Shown here: in pieces, positions 35,442 through 45,318 of the stretch
How the letters are laid out: every line of letters begins with the position of its first letter
Position numbering within the stretch: the first letter of the stretch is position 1
NCBI GenBank assembly: GCA_033220425.1
Contig: CM065647.1
Location: forward strand, 3,348,001-3,412,000
Reading direction: 5' to 3'
Source: Lepraria neglecta
Taxonomy: Eukaryota > Ascomycota > Lecanoromycetes > Lecanorales > Stereocaulaceae
Length of the DNA: 64,000 nucleotides
Position numbers and translations under genes: made by a program
Notes under the pieces: model-generated
What the model saw: only the letters and a program-made list of their open reading frames with translations
Database searches by the model: none
What the model was told of the DNA's origin: nothing

Positions 35442-38400
35442 ATGATACAAGCAATGGCATCGGCAACCATCTTACCAATCGCACAGCTCCAACCAGGACT
35501 CGACCCAGATAGCACCTCCGTTACTGGAATCGTCACGCTAATATGGCCATACGCTTCTTCCACTCGGACACTAAGTCTACTGCTGGTAGAGCCCGACTTC
35601 CGTCTGCGCCGACATCGTGGTCAGGTCCGAATCCACTTTCATAGCTCGAGTGCCAAGGCCCTGTCTAAAGTCGGCGTAAACAGTGGGGACCAGCTCTTAC
35701 TGAACTTGACAGGCGTGCAGTGGGCAAAGGACACCTTTAGGGCTTCTACACCAGGCAAGGGCATCGAGTGGGAGCTTAGGTATGGGGAGCGTGCAGTGCT
35801 ACAGGTATGCAATATTGAACGAACATGGGACTGGGACTGATGATATGATAGATCCAGCGCGCCAACCAAGAGGCGATTCTACTTGATATTGATAATCCAT
35901 CCCCGTCACCAGAACCACCCACGCAAATCTCCACACCTCGACAATCACCGCCGTATAATAGTCACATACCCACCACTACATGGAAAGCTCAGCTAAATTC
36001 GCAGGCATGGGATTCTCCAGCGTTCCTGAAGCGTAGCCACTTCTCTTCGTCGAACTACGACCCGTTTGCCGAGGAAGAGTTCCCTGACAATGATCGAAGG
36101 AAGAAAACAAAATTTGGGAGGGGCAGTGGCCAATGGAGATTCGCCGACAGGACACCAAGCCCTGACAAGGAGCCCCACACAAGTACTGTTGGTATCACTA
36201 GTCCGTCGGAGTTGCGAGTTCACGAAAAGGCGATCGAGAGAGGCGTCATACCCCCAGCTCAGAAAGTCCTGAATGAAGCTATGGACGGTGGGCAGACAGC
36301 GCAGGAGACTACTGGTGAAGAAATCAACGAAGTCGGTGCCATAGGTCTGCCGAATCCGCCCACTACGAACTTTGAGCCTGCTGAGAGCGAGGTCCGCAAA
36401 GAAGTACTGCCAGTAGAGCAGGCTCCACCGGCAGCTTCCCCTCCATCCGTCTACTCATCACTTGTTGCCTCAGAATCAGACCAAGAATCCGATGAGCAGG
36501 ACAAGGAGGGGTCCCAACTAGGTGACAGTGATGCTGGCATGTTTAGCGGTCCGGCGTCCGACTTTGGGCTTGACGGATCGGTATTTTCACGTGCTCAGCA
36601 AACTTGCAAAACCGCACCAGATACTGAATATGTCGAGGAGATCGAGGAGCCAGAGGACACCGAACAAAAGCTCGAGACGAATCATGGCCTAGAAATATCA
36701 ATGCCGGCGGAAGTCAATGATGGAGAAGGCGCCCATGAAGCTGGAGAGCTTCTGTCTACAATCAAGGAGTCAGCCCATGAATTTATGATTATCGACGGGA
36801 GCGATTCCGAGCAAGATGCGCAACAAATACCTAGCTCGCCCTCTAGCTCTTCCGATCAACTTGACGCCCAACAATCTCTGGATGATTTCGTCTCAAGTGA
36901 AGATGAAGGCTCTAGCGAGAATGAAGCGCCACACCTGTCTATTGGTAAAGCCCCATTAGAGGAGATGAAAGAGCCAACCGCAATTATGGAGCAGCGAGAA
37001 ACTAGTCATGAGCTTGAAGCAATTCGTTTTCAAGAGATGCCGGAACAATATGCAGGAACTCCTACAGAATTCATGGAGTCCAAGCAGTCCAAAGTTGAGA
37101 TCATTGATCTCGAAAGCGAGGATGATGAAGAAGTTTCAGACCGGCCAACATCTCCAGAAGCTGGTTCTCAGGATTCTCTCTCCCCAAAGTCTGATCTGGC
37201 AGACTCTCCAATGTCAAATAATGATTCCGCTGCCATCTTACCAATAGTTGCATCGCCATTAGATGGGCAAAAGAGTGCTGAAAAATGGGCATCGAGCCCA
37301 CCAGCGGTTGGAGATGCGCAAGAAATTGCATTCCGACCGGGCACGGCTGATGAGTTATCGTCAGTCAAAGAGAAAACCCCCGTCCCAAAATTGCCAGAGG
37401 TAGAAGCTCAGTCCAAGTCAACGTCTCCAGAGGAGTTACCCTCGACCGTACAAAAAACCATTGATGACCCATCCTCGAAGAGTCACCTTATGACACCAAG
37501 TAATACCCAGCAGTCGAGTTTTGTGTCGCAGCCTTCATTCACGTCTCTCCAAACCGCTCCAGATGAGGAAACCTTGCCAACACCGCGGTTGACACAAGCT
37601 ACTTCAGCTGGTGTAGGGCCTCTCGACCCGCCATCACCTCCAGCTTCGCAAGAGCCTCCAAAGTTGGAGGAAGTCCCACCTGCGGAGGAGAAAAGCTCGA
37701 TAGTTGAGGAAAAGCCAGCAACGCCACGGAAGGCACCTAACCTGATAGAGAAGCTGAAAGCAATGCGGAAGCTCTCAAGTCAATCTCCACGTCGAACAAG
37801 CGACACAAGTGCCACGAGTCCCTGGTTTGTGCCAAAAAGGTCTAGTCAAGGTCTTCCAGACAGTAAGGCCGAAAGCGAAGTCGAAAGCTTGCTCGAAAAG
37901 GAGCAATCTACTCAGCAAACTGCCGCCTCAACGGGTCAGACCCCCGAAAAGCAAATACCTCTCTCAGCTTCTTTCATACGCTCTACACCTCAGCGAACAA
38001 CCACTGCCTCTATAGCCTCCTCGCCAGGGTATCTCCCCCTTTCGCAGCCGGCCCCACCAGGCTTCCGCACCAATCTCTCATATTTCGTTCCACTCGCAAC
38101 TCTTCCTCAACACTTCACCACCACAGTAGATGTCCTCGCCATCGCCATCTCCAGCACTGCTGTGACCCGCGCGACCTCTGGGCCGAGAGACTACAACCAA
38201 ACAATCTCCATCACCGACCCCTCATCTTCCAAGCTCCAGCCAGCCATAACAAGAGCAAAGATATTTCGGTCATACAACAAGTGCTTCCCGATTCTCGACC
38301 CGGGGGATGCCATCATGCTCCGCGAGTTTAGAGTCCAGAGCTTCCAAAGGCAGATGACCCTACTCAGCACGCAATCTAGCTCATGGGCTGTCTTCCGCAA

Positions 38401-38905
38401 AGGGGCAGGCGTACAAATGCGGGGCCCCCCAGTTGAACTGGGTGCTGAAGAGCGATTGTTTGCTCGAGGCTTGTGGCGGTGGTGGGATGGGCTTGATGAT
38501 GAGGAGAGAACGACTTTGGGAGACGTGGCACCGAAAGAAGAGCCAAAGAAAGCGAATGGAACTGCCGCCAGCAAAGGGAGCAAAGCTAGTGGAAGGGCGA
38601 AGAAGGCAGAAACTGGGGACAAAGCTGACAGCAAGATCAAGAAAAAGCGCATCGAGGGTCTAGGGATCGACCTACCGGGCTCGCAAACCAAGACGCGTAA
38701 ACCCTCGCTTAGGACACGCTCAATTGATCTCGACGGAGCAACAGACAGCGATGGAGTAGTAGAGAGCACCGAGCCTCCGAAACGTGTGTTACGACCTAGG
38801 GGAGTGAAGGGTCTGCCAGAGAGGTCGGAAAGCCCAACAAAAGCATTGAATACGCGACATGGAACTGTTTTCACGGGTGGGTTGGGAGAGCCTGAGTCTG
38901 ATTAA
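35442..38905 (+). CDS. Telo_bind (POT1/Cdc13-type OB fold) protein, probable telomere single-strand binder
   Basis: Two exons, 35442-35804 and 35852-38905, give 1,138 residues. The 47-base intron has a GTATGC donor and ends GATATGATAG. Residues 1-120 form a compact domain (GIVTLIWPYASSTRTLSLLL, EPDFRLRRHRGQVRIHF) that looks like a first OB fold. The middle 650 residues are acidic and Ser/Pro-rich with SUMO-interaction-like stretches (VEIIDLESEDDEE; FMIIDGSDSEQD). The C-terminal part (about 860-990) contains FRTNLSYFVPLATLPQHFTT, FRSYNKCFPILDPGDAIMLR and FRVQSFQRQMTLLSTQSSSW, which fit the Telo_bind OB fold. The tail is basic. By family knowledge it would bind the telomeric 3' overhang; ATG 35454 is an alternative start. 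Confidence 0.65.
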
Positions 38906-39675
38906 GTGTACGATTGGCGGGCAAAATGTTAGAGAAATTGGCTATGTGGGTTGCGGAGGTTGTGTTGTACGCAGATGTAGGCCTTTTGTCTAAGGATTGC
39001 GTAGGATGACCGCTCCAGCAGAGCACATATTGACTAGCAGTCGGCTCTTCAGAGCTGAAAGCTTGCGATTGTCAGGCGCCTAGGACCGAGGCAACTGCCA
39101 ATTTCCGACAACTTGCCTCTTGGCTATGGCACGTTTGCATAGGTAGCAGATTAGCAATGCAATGTTCAATTATTACGAAACATTACCGAGTGTGTGAGTG
39201 TTTTTGAGCAAGTGCAAGTATAGAGATGTGATATTTATCTCCAACGATGGCGCACTTTCAAAAATTTGCAATATTAATCAAAATAAATTGATTTCTAGTA
39301 CATACGGCCACAGACTGAAGAATAATCGGCATCCCGTCCGCTCTGCCAAAGACAAGTTTCAGATCGGTCAATTAGTAGTTGGGTGGGTGACCACCAGCGA
39401 ATACTGACTGCTGTATGTTTTTGCAATTTTTTTGGCCCTTTAGAAAATTTCACAACTTTTCCTTAGTGACTCTTGCTAATAACATCAACCAACAGATCAC
39501 TTAACTTTTTGATTGCTGAATACCCATTCCACCTAAAATCTATGTGCAAAGCCATTCTGCTGACTCATCAGTCGTCATTCAGCTTCTCAGGGTGGCGCAC
39601 CAATCACATCTCTCATATCTCAGATGCTATTCACCCATTCCGCAACCGCAACCGCAACTAAGAGATTGATACCCA
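38906..39675. other. Intergenic, no gene seen
   Basis: An AT-rich 770-base spacer with only short open frames (the longest about 69 codons, no features). It presumably includes the promoter of the monooxygenase. Confidence 0.5.
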
Positions 39676-41238
39676 ATGGGTTCCTTACCTCCTCGTAAAA
39701 CGCAACGCATAGCGATCATAGGAGCTGGTCCCGGAGGTGTAGTAGCCGCAAAGTGAGTCGTGCCTTCGAACTCACTGCCCACACAGGTCGGTCTGATTGG
39801 GCACCACAGATATCTCCTCGCAGAAGATTACTTCTCAACAATAGACGTCTTCGAACAGCAAGATTCCTTCGGTGGAGTATGGAATTATTCAAGTGATCCA
39901 CGCGGGACAGTCGACATCCCTCAAACAAATCCGAATCAGCCGTTGGAAGAGCCGATTTGGCGCTCTAGTGGCGGTCTTCAGAATGGAGATGTCGATGGTG
40001 AAGATGAGAAGAAAGCCACCTTTATCTCGCCTATGTATGAGCGTTTGGAGTCCAACATTCCACATGTGATTATGAAGCATTCGGATAAGCTACTAGAAGA
40101 TAACCAGCTTTTCCCAAGCCGCCAAACTGTCGTGAAATACCTCGAGGAATACGCCGAAAATATCAAGCATCTCGTCCATTTCCAGACCCAAGTAACGGAC
40201 GTGAGTCGAATATGCGAGGGCAGCCAAGACGCCTGGCTTGTCCAAGTGAGAGATCTGGTGACTGGCAAAGTCTCTGAAGCGTTCTGTGATGCTGTTGTGG
40301 TAGCTAATGGCCACTATACCGTGCCTACCTTGCCAGATATCAAAGGGATCAGGGAATGGAATGCAGAAAATCCAGGTATTATTGGTCATTCGAAGTTTTA
40401 TAGAAGACCGGATGGTTATAGAGATAAGAAAGTGATTATAGTCGGTAATGCCGCCTCAGGCACCGATATCGCGACGCAAATCGCTACAGTGTGCAAACAC
40501 CCGCTGCTTCTATCCTCGCGTTCTGAGTCGGTACTTTTCCCTTTCTCAGCATCTTATAAGGAGAATGTGCCTGAGATAGTGGAGTTCTTGCCACCATGTC
40601 CAGGCCAAGGGGAGAGAGCTGTGAGATTCAAGGATGGGAGGGTGGAAGAGGGGATTGACGCTATACTCTTCGCTACAGGCTATTATTACTCCTTCCCATT
40701 TCTTGAATCATTGAAGCCCGCAACGACAACGACGGGCGAGAGGGTGGAAGGGTTGTATCAGCATATGTTCTATATCCATGAGCCAACGTTGGCGTTTATC
40801 GGGCTTCCTGCGAAGATTATACCGTTTCGGACTTTTGAGGGTCAAGCGGCTGTCATTGCGCGTGTATGGTCAAACAAACTCGACCTGCCGTCGGTGCAGG
40901 AGATGAAGAAGTGGGAGGAGAGCGTTATCAAAGAGAGAGGGCTGGGGAAGGGGTTTCATGTGTTGGAGTTTCCGAAGGATTTTGAATATCATAATGAGAT
41001 GGTTGAGTGGGCGGAGCGGGCGAGGGATAGTGGTGATGAAAAGGGGAAGGGGAAGCTGCCGCCGAAGTGGAATGAGATGGAGACGTGGACGAGGGAGAGG
41101 TTTCCGGCTATTAAGAGGGCGTTTGCTGAGAAGGGGGAGGGGAGACATGGGGTTAGGACTGTAGAGGAGTTGGGGTTTGATTATGAGGGGTGGTTGAGGG
41201 GAGAGCGGGGAGAAGGAAAAAGGGAGTCAGCAGGCTAG
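39676..41238 (+). CDS. Flavin-containing monooxygenase
   Basis: Two exons, 39676-39752 and 39810-41238, give 501 residues. The small first exon is essential because it carries the FAD-binding GxGxxG (IAIIGAGPGGVVAAK). FAD/NADPH oxygenase features follow in order: DVFEQQDSFGGVWNY, a motif near GIIGHSKFYR in the place of the FMO signature, the NADPH loop VIIVGNAASGTD, and DAILFATGYYYSFPFL. The class oxidises soft nucleophiles (S, N) or carries out related oxidations; the substrate cannot be told. The C-terminal 80 residues are Lys/Glu-rich. No secondary-metabolism core gene lies nearby, so it is not clearly part of a cluster. Confidence 0.9.
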
Positions 41239-41647
41239 TAGATTAGAAACATGAGTAATTGAAGTGCATCAAGAGATGAATATTAAGTGAGCACAAAGAC
41301 CCATCCGGGGTTCATACGGGTTCAAGGCATGGCGGGCTGATACCATGCTTGCTTCTTGGCTCAAATTGCTGATCAACCTAGGTCGCTAAGCCCGCTCAGC
41401 CCCCTCCAATAAGGTGCCTTGCCGAGCGAAGCACAGCCAGAACATTATCGTGTTGAACCAATGGCATCTGTCGGGGATTATGCCAGTTCTCTCTGACGTC
41501 TTGCATCTCTTATCGGCGTTCTGCTTCCTCTTCAGTACCCTCCGCTCCATCAACTACCCATCGTTCCAGAATATCCAAGTGTCGACGTCGAAAGTCCGAA
41601 TCTTTCCAGTCTTCGTCGACATAGTCGTCGCTCAATAGACTTGTATC

Positions 41648-41990
41648 TCATTCAACTATAGAGTCATAATCAGCCACAGGAAGCATGTTCCTCGGAAAAA
41701 ATTCGCTGAGATGAGCCAGGTAGAAGCTATCCAGTGACGGCGTTAGGTTTCGTATTTCCTCGACAACGTCGATCCAAGACAGTGTCGATTCTTCTCCCAG
41801 TAAAACACAGTCCTGCGAAGCTAGCATGTCGCAGCGTGGTTTGATGGTTACGGATGAACATTAGCAAGTCCGTGGCTTCAAGGACCAATTTGCCAGCGAC
41901 TTTGAGGTTGCGGAGGTGTGGTCAGGTGATGTCCCAAATGAACGTCTTGAAATTCGGAAGTCTGTTCGAATGCCACAACTGAAAGCGAGT
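41648..41990 (-). pseudogene. C-terminal fragment of an F-box/LRR-like protein gene
   Basis: On the minus strand, LRNLKVAGKLVLEATDLLMF and IRNHQTTLRHASFAG are followed, one frame over, by GEESTLSWIDVVEEI and LDSFYLAHLSEFF up to a stop at 41648. The pattern (Leu-rich, HQTTLRHASF) resembles the C-terminal part of fungal F-box-like proteins. The frame change and lack of an N-terminus mark it as a relic. The remaining flanks, 41239-41647 and 41991-42039, show nothing. Confidence 0.4.
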
Positions 41991-42039
41991 AAAATCTTGT
42001 ATGTATGAGGTCTAGCATGAAATAAGCTACAGACAGCAA

Positions 42040-43884
42040 TCAAATGAACCGAACTTCGTATTCCGTTCCAATGCACTCCCCCTCCTCGTGCGGATCTCTC
42101 ATCGGCAAGATACTCTCTTTGATCTCCGAATCATCTCCCCAACTTCCCTCTCCGAAACAACCCTCGTAAATCCTTTTAGCGTTTGAGTACCTCCTCTCCC
42201 AACTGATCGCGAACTCGCGGCCTGATCTGAAATCTTGGGGCAGCCAGAACGCATAGGCAGGCAGGTGGGGTTTCCGGGCCTCTTCACTCGGTATCGATTC
42301 TTCGTCCACGGAGACGGAGAACTCATGACAATAGTCCGCGATTGATTCGAAGTAGTCCTGATCAAGTTCTCCAAGGATCTTGGTTGTAAGGAGGAATGAC
42401 ATGATGCCTTGAATGTCGGTACAGGCGCGCTGAATGAGAGCCGCAAACCACATCACCGGTGCAGGAAAGAGGCCTTGGAGATCGTTAGAGGAGTCATCGA
42501 GACACGCTTGCATGACAGAGAAGCTCCGTAAGACCGTAGTAATACCAGCTGTACCTTCCGTCATCCTGAACTTGAGCGGACCTTTTCGAATCTCTTTTAT
42601 GGAGAGCAGGTCCTTGTTAACCAAAGCCTCCATGGCATGGTAAAATGGTTCCTGCACGCGGAATCGCCATCGAAGTGCTTCAAGCTGTCTCCGGACAAAG
42701 TTGCTGTACTTGACAGCATCCTCGTCAATGAGACGCTGGCCACGGCTAGTGAGGAAGTACTGGGACTCGTGAAATGCCTGGCAAAGTCTCGCATCATCTG
42801 GCTCTGGAAGCTCATCGTTGATGAAAGAAAGCTCGGAGCGAACTGTTTCGATGATAGGCGTGAGGTGGTCATCTGATAATGGTGCGACAGGTTGGGCTCT
42901 AGGCGGAGTGATAGCAGGATTGGAGGGTGTGATGATTCGACGCGCCGTCTGAGTGCCTGACGTGAACGAATAGTCGACAAAGTCCGTTATTAAGATATCC
43001 ATAAACCTCGAGAGTAGGTCGAGATCTATGTGGGCTTGAGGTTCATTGATTGGAAGCGTTTTTCCCTCTTGCAGGACGTGGTCAATGTGATATTTGAGCG
43101 ACCAGGGTTTGGGCTGTTTCGTCTGTTCGTCGTAGGCGAATCCAAGGCTGCGAACGAATGTTCCGCTGAACTTGGAGTTTCGAAATCGGCCACTGCCGGA
43201 GATAGCATCGGTGTATGACTTCGCTGTTGCTTGGGCTGAAGTATGGACGCATCGCTTGGGCTGATTGTGGGCTTTGATTCTGTTGATGAAGGATCCAGAC
43301 ATGCATGATTGTACAACGACGTTGACTTGCACTCCGGGCTGAAAATGATCCAAGGCGGTGGCGAGCATTTCGGCATGCAATTTCTGGCCTCCTAATGAAA
43401 CTCCGAGAGGGTCACCGTGGCCCATGAGAATGATGTTGAAGATGTCCCGGGCGATAAGTTCTTTAGACATCTTGTCAATGTGGGCGAGAATGTTCGAAAT
43501 GAGACCTTGGCCTTGATCTGTTTGACCCGCCAGACCTGTATGATGCCCGGTTACAACTGGGAATTGCTTCCAGAATTGTTGGCGGTGCTCAAACTCCCAT
43601 TTCGTATACAGTTCATACGCCGTCTCATTCTTGCCTGACTTTTTCCCAAACTTTAGACTGGCATGAACACCTGTGTCAAAGTACTCTTTCACTGGAAACG
43701 TATTCCAAAATTCGCCGTCTACATTGAAGCTCATGAACACTCTGCAAAACCCAAGGAAATTGCCGAAGAACCAGGAGTCATCAGCGACCGACGCTCCACA
43801 AACCACTAGAAACTTTGTACGAGGCTCACGTGTTTTACCAGATGATGCAGGCATGCCTGCTTGAGCTTTTCCAATGGAAGACAT
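42040..43884 (-). CDS. Protein with legumain/caspase-like (clan CD) His...Cys arrangement
   Basis: This is a single exon of 614 codons from the ATG at 43884; an upstream ATG at 43926 would add 14. After a short Ser/Lys leader comes a hydrophobic strand (KFLVVCGASVADDSWFFGNF). Next is IFNIILMGHGDPLGVSLGGQ with a His-Gly pair (His170 counting from 43926), then, about 37 residues on, VNVVVQSCMSGSFINRI with Cys208. Strand-His-Gly followed by strand-Cys-x-Ser-Gly is the catalytic layout of clan CD peptidases (legumain TDHG...EACESGS). The SAQATAKSYTDAISGSGRF and FSGTFVRSLGF stretches could form the substrate side. The C-terminal 350 residues are helical and unrecognised. I cannot name a substrate. 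It could be an active peptidase or a peptidase-derived signalling domain. Confidence 0.6.
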   Translation of the reverse strand: MSSIGKAQAGMPASSGKTREPRTKFLVVCGASVADDSWFFGNFLGFCRVFMSFNVDGEFWNTFPVKEYFDTGVHASLKFGKKSGKNETAYELYTKWEFEHRQQFWKQFPVVTGHHTGLAGQTDQGQGLISNILAHIDKMSKELIARDIFNIILMGHGDPLGVSLGGQKLHAEMLATALDHFQPGVQVNVVVQSCMSGSFINRIKAHNQPKRCVHTSAQATAKSYTDAISGSGRFRNSKFSGTFVRSLGFAYDEQTKQPKPWSLKYHIDHVLQEGKTLPINEPQAHIDLDLLSRFMDILITDFVDYSFTSGTQTARRIITPSNPAITPPRAQPVAPLSDDHLTPIIETVRSELSFINDELPEPDDARLCQAFHESQYFLTSRGQRLIDEDAVKYSNFVRRQLEALRWRFRVQEPFYHAMEALVNKDLLSIKEIRKGPLKFRMTEGTAGITTVLRSFSVMQACLDDSSNDLQGLFPAPVMWFAALIQRACTDIQGIMSFLLTTKILGELDQDYFESIADYCHEFSVSVDEESIPSEEARKPHLPAYAFWLPQDFRSGREFAISWERRYSNAKRIYEGCFGEGSWGDDSEIKESILPMRDPHEEGECIGTEYEVRFI

Positions 43885-43926
43885 GGTGAGTTTCTGTGCG
43901 TCAAGGTGGTATTGGATGAGGCGCAA

Positions 43927-44362
43927 ATGTGAACAGAATTTGTCTGAAGAGTGTTGGGGGTTTTGTAAGTCTGAAGAAAAAGGTGAGGTGGAAAATACAT
44001 GTGAATTAGCCCAGGATGACGCAGTAATTTAGTTTCCGAGGGCAATGCATCACTGGGCAAAATTTTCCTTTCCTTGGAGTAGTGCATGTGAAAATGTGGG
44101 TACGCCTGTGAAACAAACTCTTCGAACCTGAGTGTACCATTTGAATCGGGGAACATCATCTGCGCCTTGGAAGAAAATGTGGTCCGTTTACGGAGCGATG
44201 AGAGACCCTATGGACATAAGTCGAAGTGGGCCGATGTCGAGGGTTTGACTCGGTTGAGAGAGATTGCTAAGCTTTTGAAACCTAGCGAGGGCGACAGACC
44301 AGATCCACTTAGGGGGTAAGAACACCCTGTAGAACCTGTATGACTAATCAATTCGAATCCAT
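43927..44362. other. Spacer, no gene seen
   Basis: The sequence between the peptidase-like gene's 5' end and the inverted-repeat element contains only short open frames. Confidence 0.5.
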
Positions 44363-44983
44363 CACAGGGGGTGCAAAAAGTCAGTATACCGAGGTTTAGC
44401 CGGACATAGAACTTTTCAAAAACACCAAATCCGAATATCCACCCTATAGACCCCAGAATACCCTCACCTACTCCATAAGCTACAGAAACAGTACGCCGAG
44501 AAGCTACTACATGGCGGAAGATGCGATTTTACCAAGCGGTTGATACACGTGGCGATAAGACTCTTACAGAGGTCTTTAAAGAGCAAGGAGTAATCAAGCC
44601 TACTGGATACAAATGGCTCCGTATACGTAAGCTTCAGGGTTCCCCTGGTACTAGACGTACTGGCAGACATCGTCCGGGACGTCCTCCGAAAATTCCAGAC
44701 TCTACGCTTACATAATTACTCGATTCAGACAATCTAGTCCGAAATCAACCCTTTACCGCTCAATTAGCTTATTAGGATATTAATTGTAGAACCTATACCC
44801 TTCAAAATTCGCTCAGGAAGAGGCGAAAAAACGCCTAATTATATAGATAAGCACCTGTCAAAGTAATAAGTCAAAAAATTCTTCAGGAACGCGTAGTCTA
44901 CGGAGAAGAAAACAAAGATAACTTACTCTGGAGCTTCTGCTTCCGGCTAAACCTCGGTATACTGACTTTTTGCACCCCCTGTG
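44363..44983 (+). mobile_element. Tc1/mariner-like mini-element with perfect 42-base inverted repeats
   Basis: Both ends begin CACAGGGGGTGCAAAAAGTC and match perfectly for 42 bases. CAT flanks both sides (44360-44362 and 44984-44986), a possible 3-base target duplication. Inside, 44521-44712 encodes a small basic helix-turn-helix segment (TLTEVFKEQGVIKPTGYKWL, GRHRPGRPPKIPD) like the N-terminus of Tc1-type transposases, followed by decayed coding sequence. No catalytic DDE/D region is present, so it cannot move on its own. Identical ends suggest a fairly recent insertion. Confidence 0.75.
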
Positions 44984-45318
44984 CATAGCTAAGCTGATAA
45001 CAGCTGAGCAATCATGCTTGTAGCTCATTTGTCTCAGAGAGAAGGTGGAGATTAGAGGAAAGAGCGGAGCGGAAGTACCTTAGTCCGCCGGCCAGCGGTT
45101 AGCGCGGACCAACTAGTTGACGAACTAGGTTAGATCCCGTTAGTTAGCGTCAATGATCATCCATTGCAGCACTGTATTTATCTCGCCGGCAGGCTCTTTA
45201 TGCATCGTCTGCCTTCATCCTTACCTTACATATGTCTCATTTAGGTGCGCAATGAGCATGTGCATGTTTTCGTGATGTCTCCACCAGCTCTTTCATCCCC
45301 AATCATGCCAATTGCAGT
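44984..45318. other. Spacer upstream of the CDP-2-like gene
   Basis: It contains a GTTAGCG-rich stretch (45095-45150, e.g. CAGCGGTTAGCGCGG and CCGTTAGTTAGCGTC) with weak internal repetition. It is probably promoter. No gene was seen. Confidence 0.4.

Noticed and set aside
38191-38874. 227-codon minus-strand frame
   Set aside because: It is the complement of the Telo_bind domain exon, with no independent features.
39676-41238. Monooxygenase as part of a secondary-metabolite cluster
   Set aside because: No polyketide synthase, peptide synthetase, terpene cyclase, transporter or pathway regulator lies nearby.
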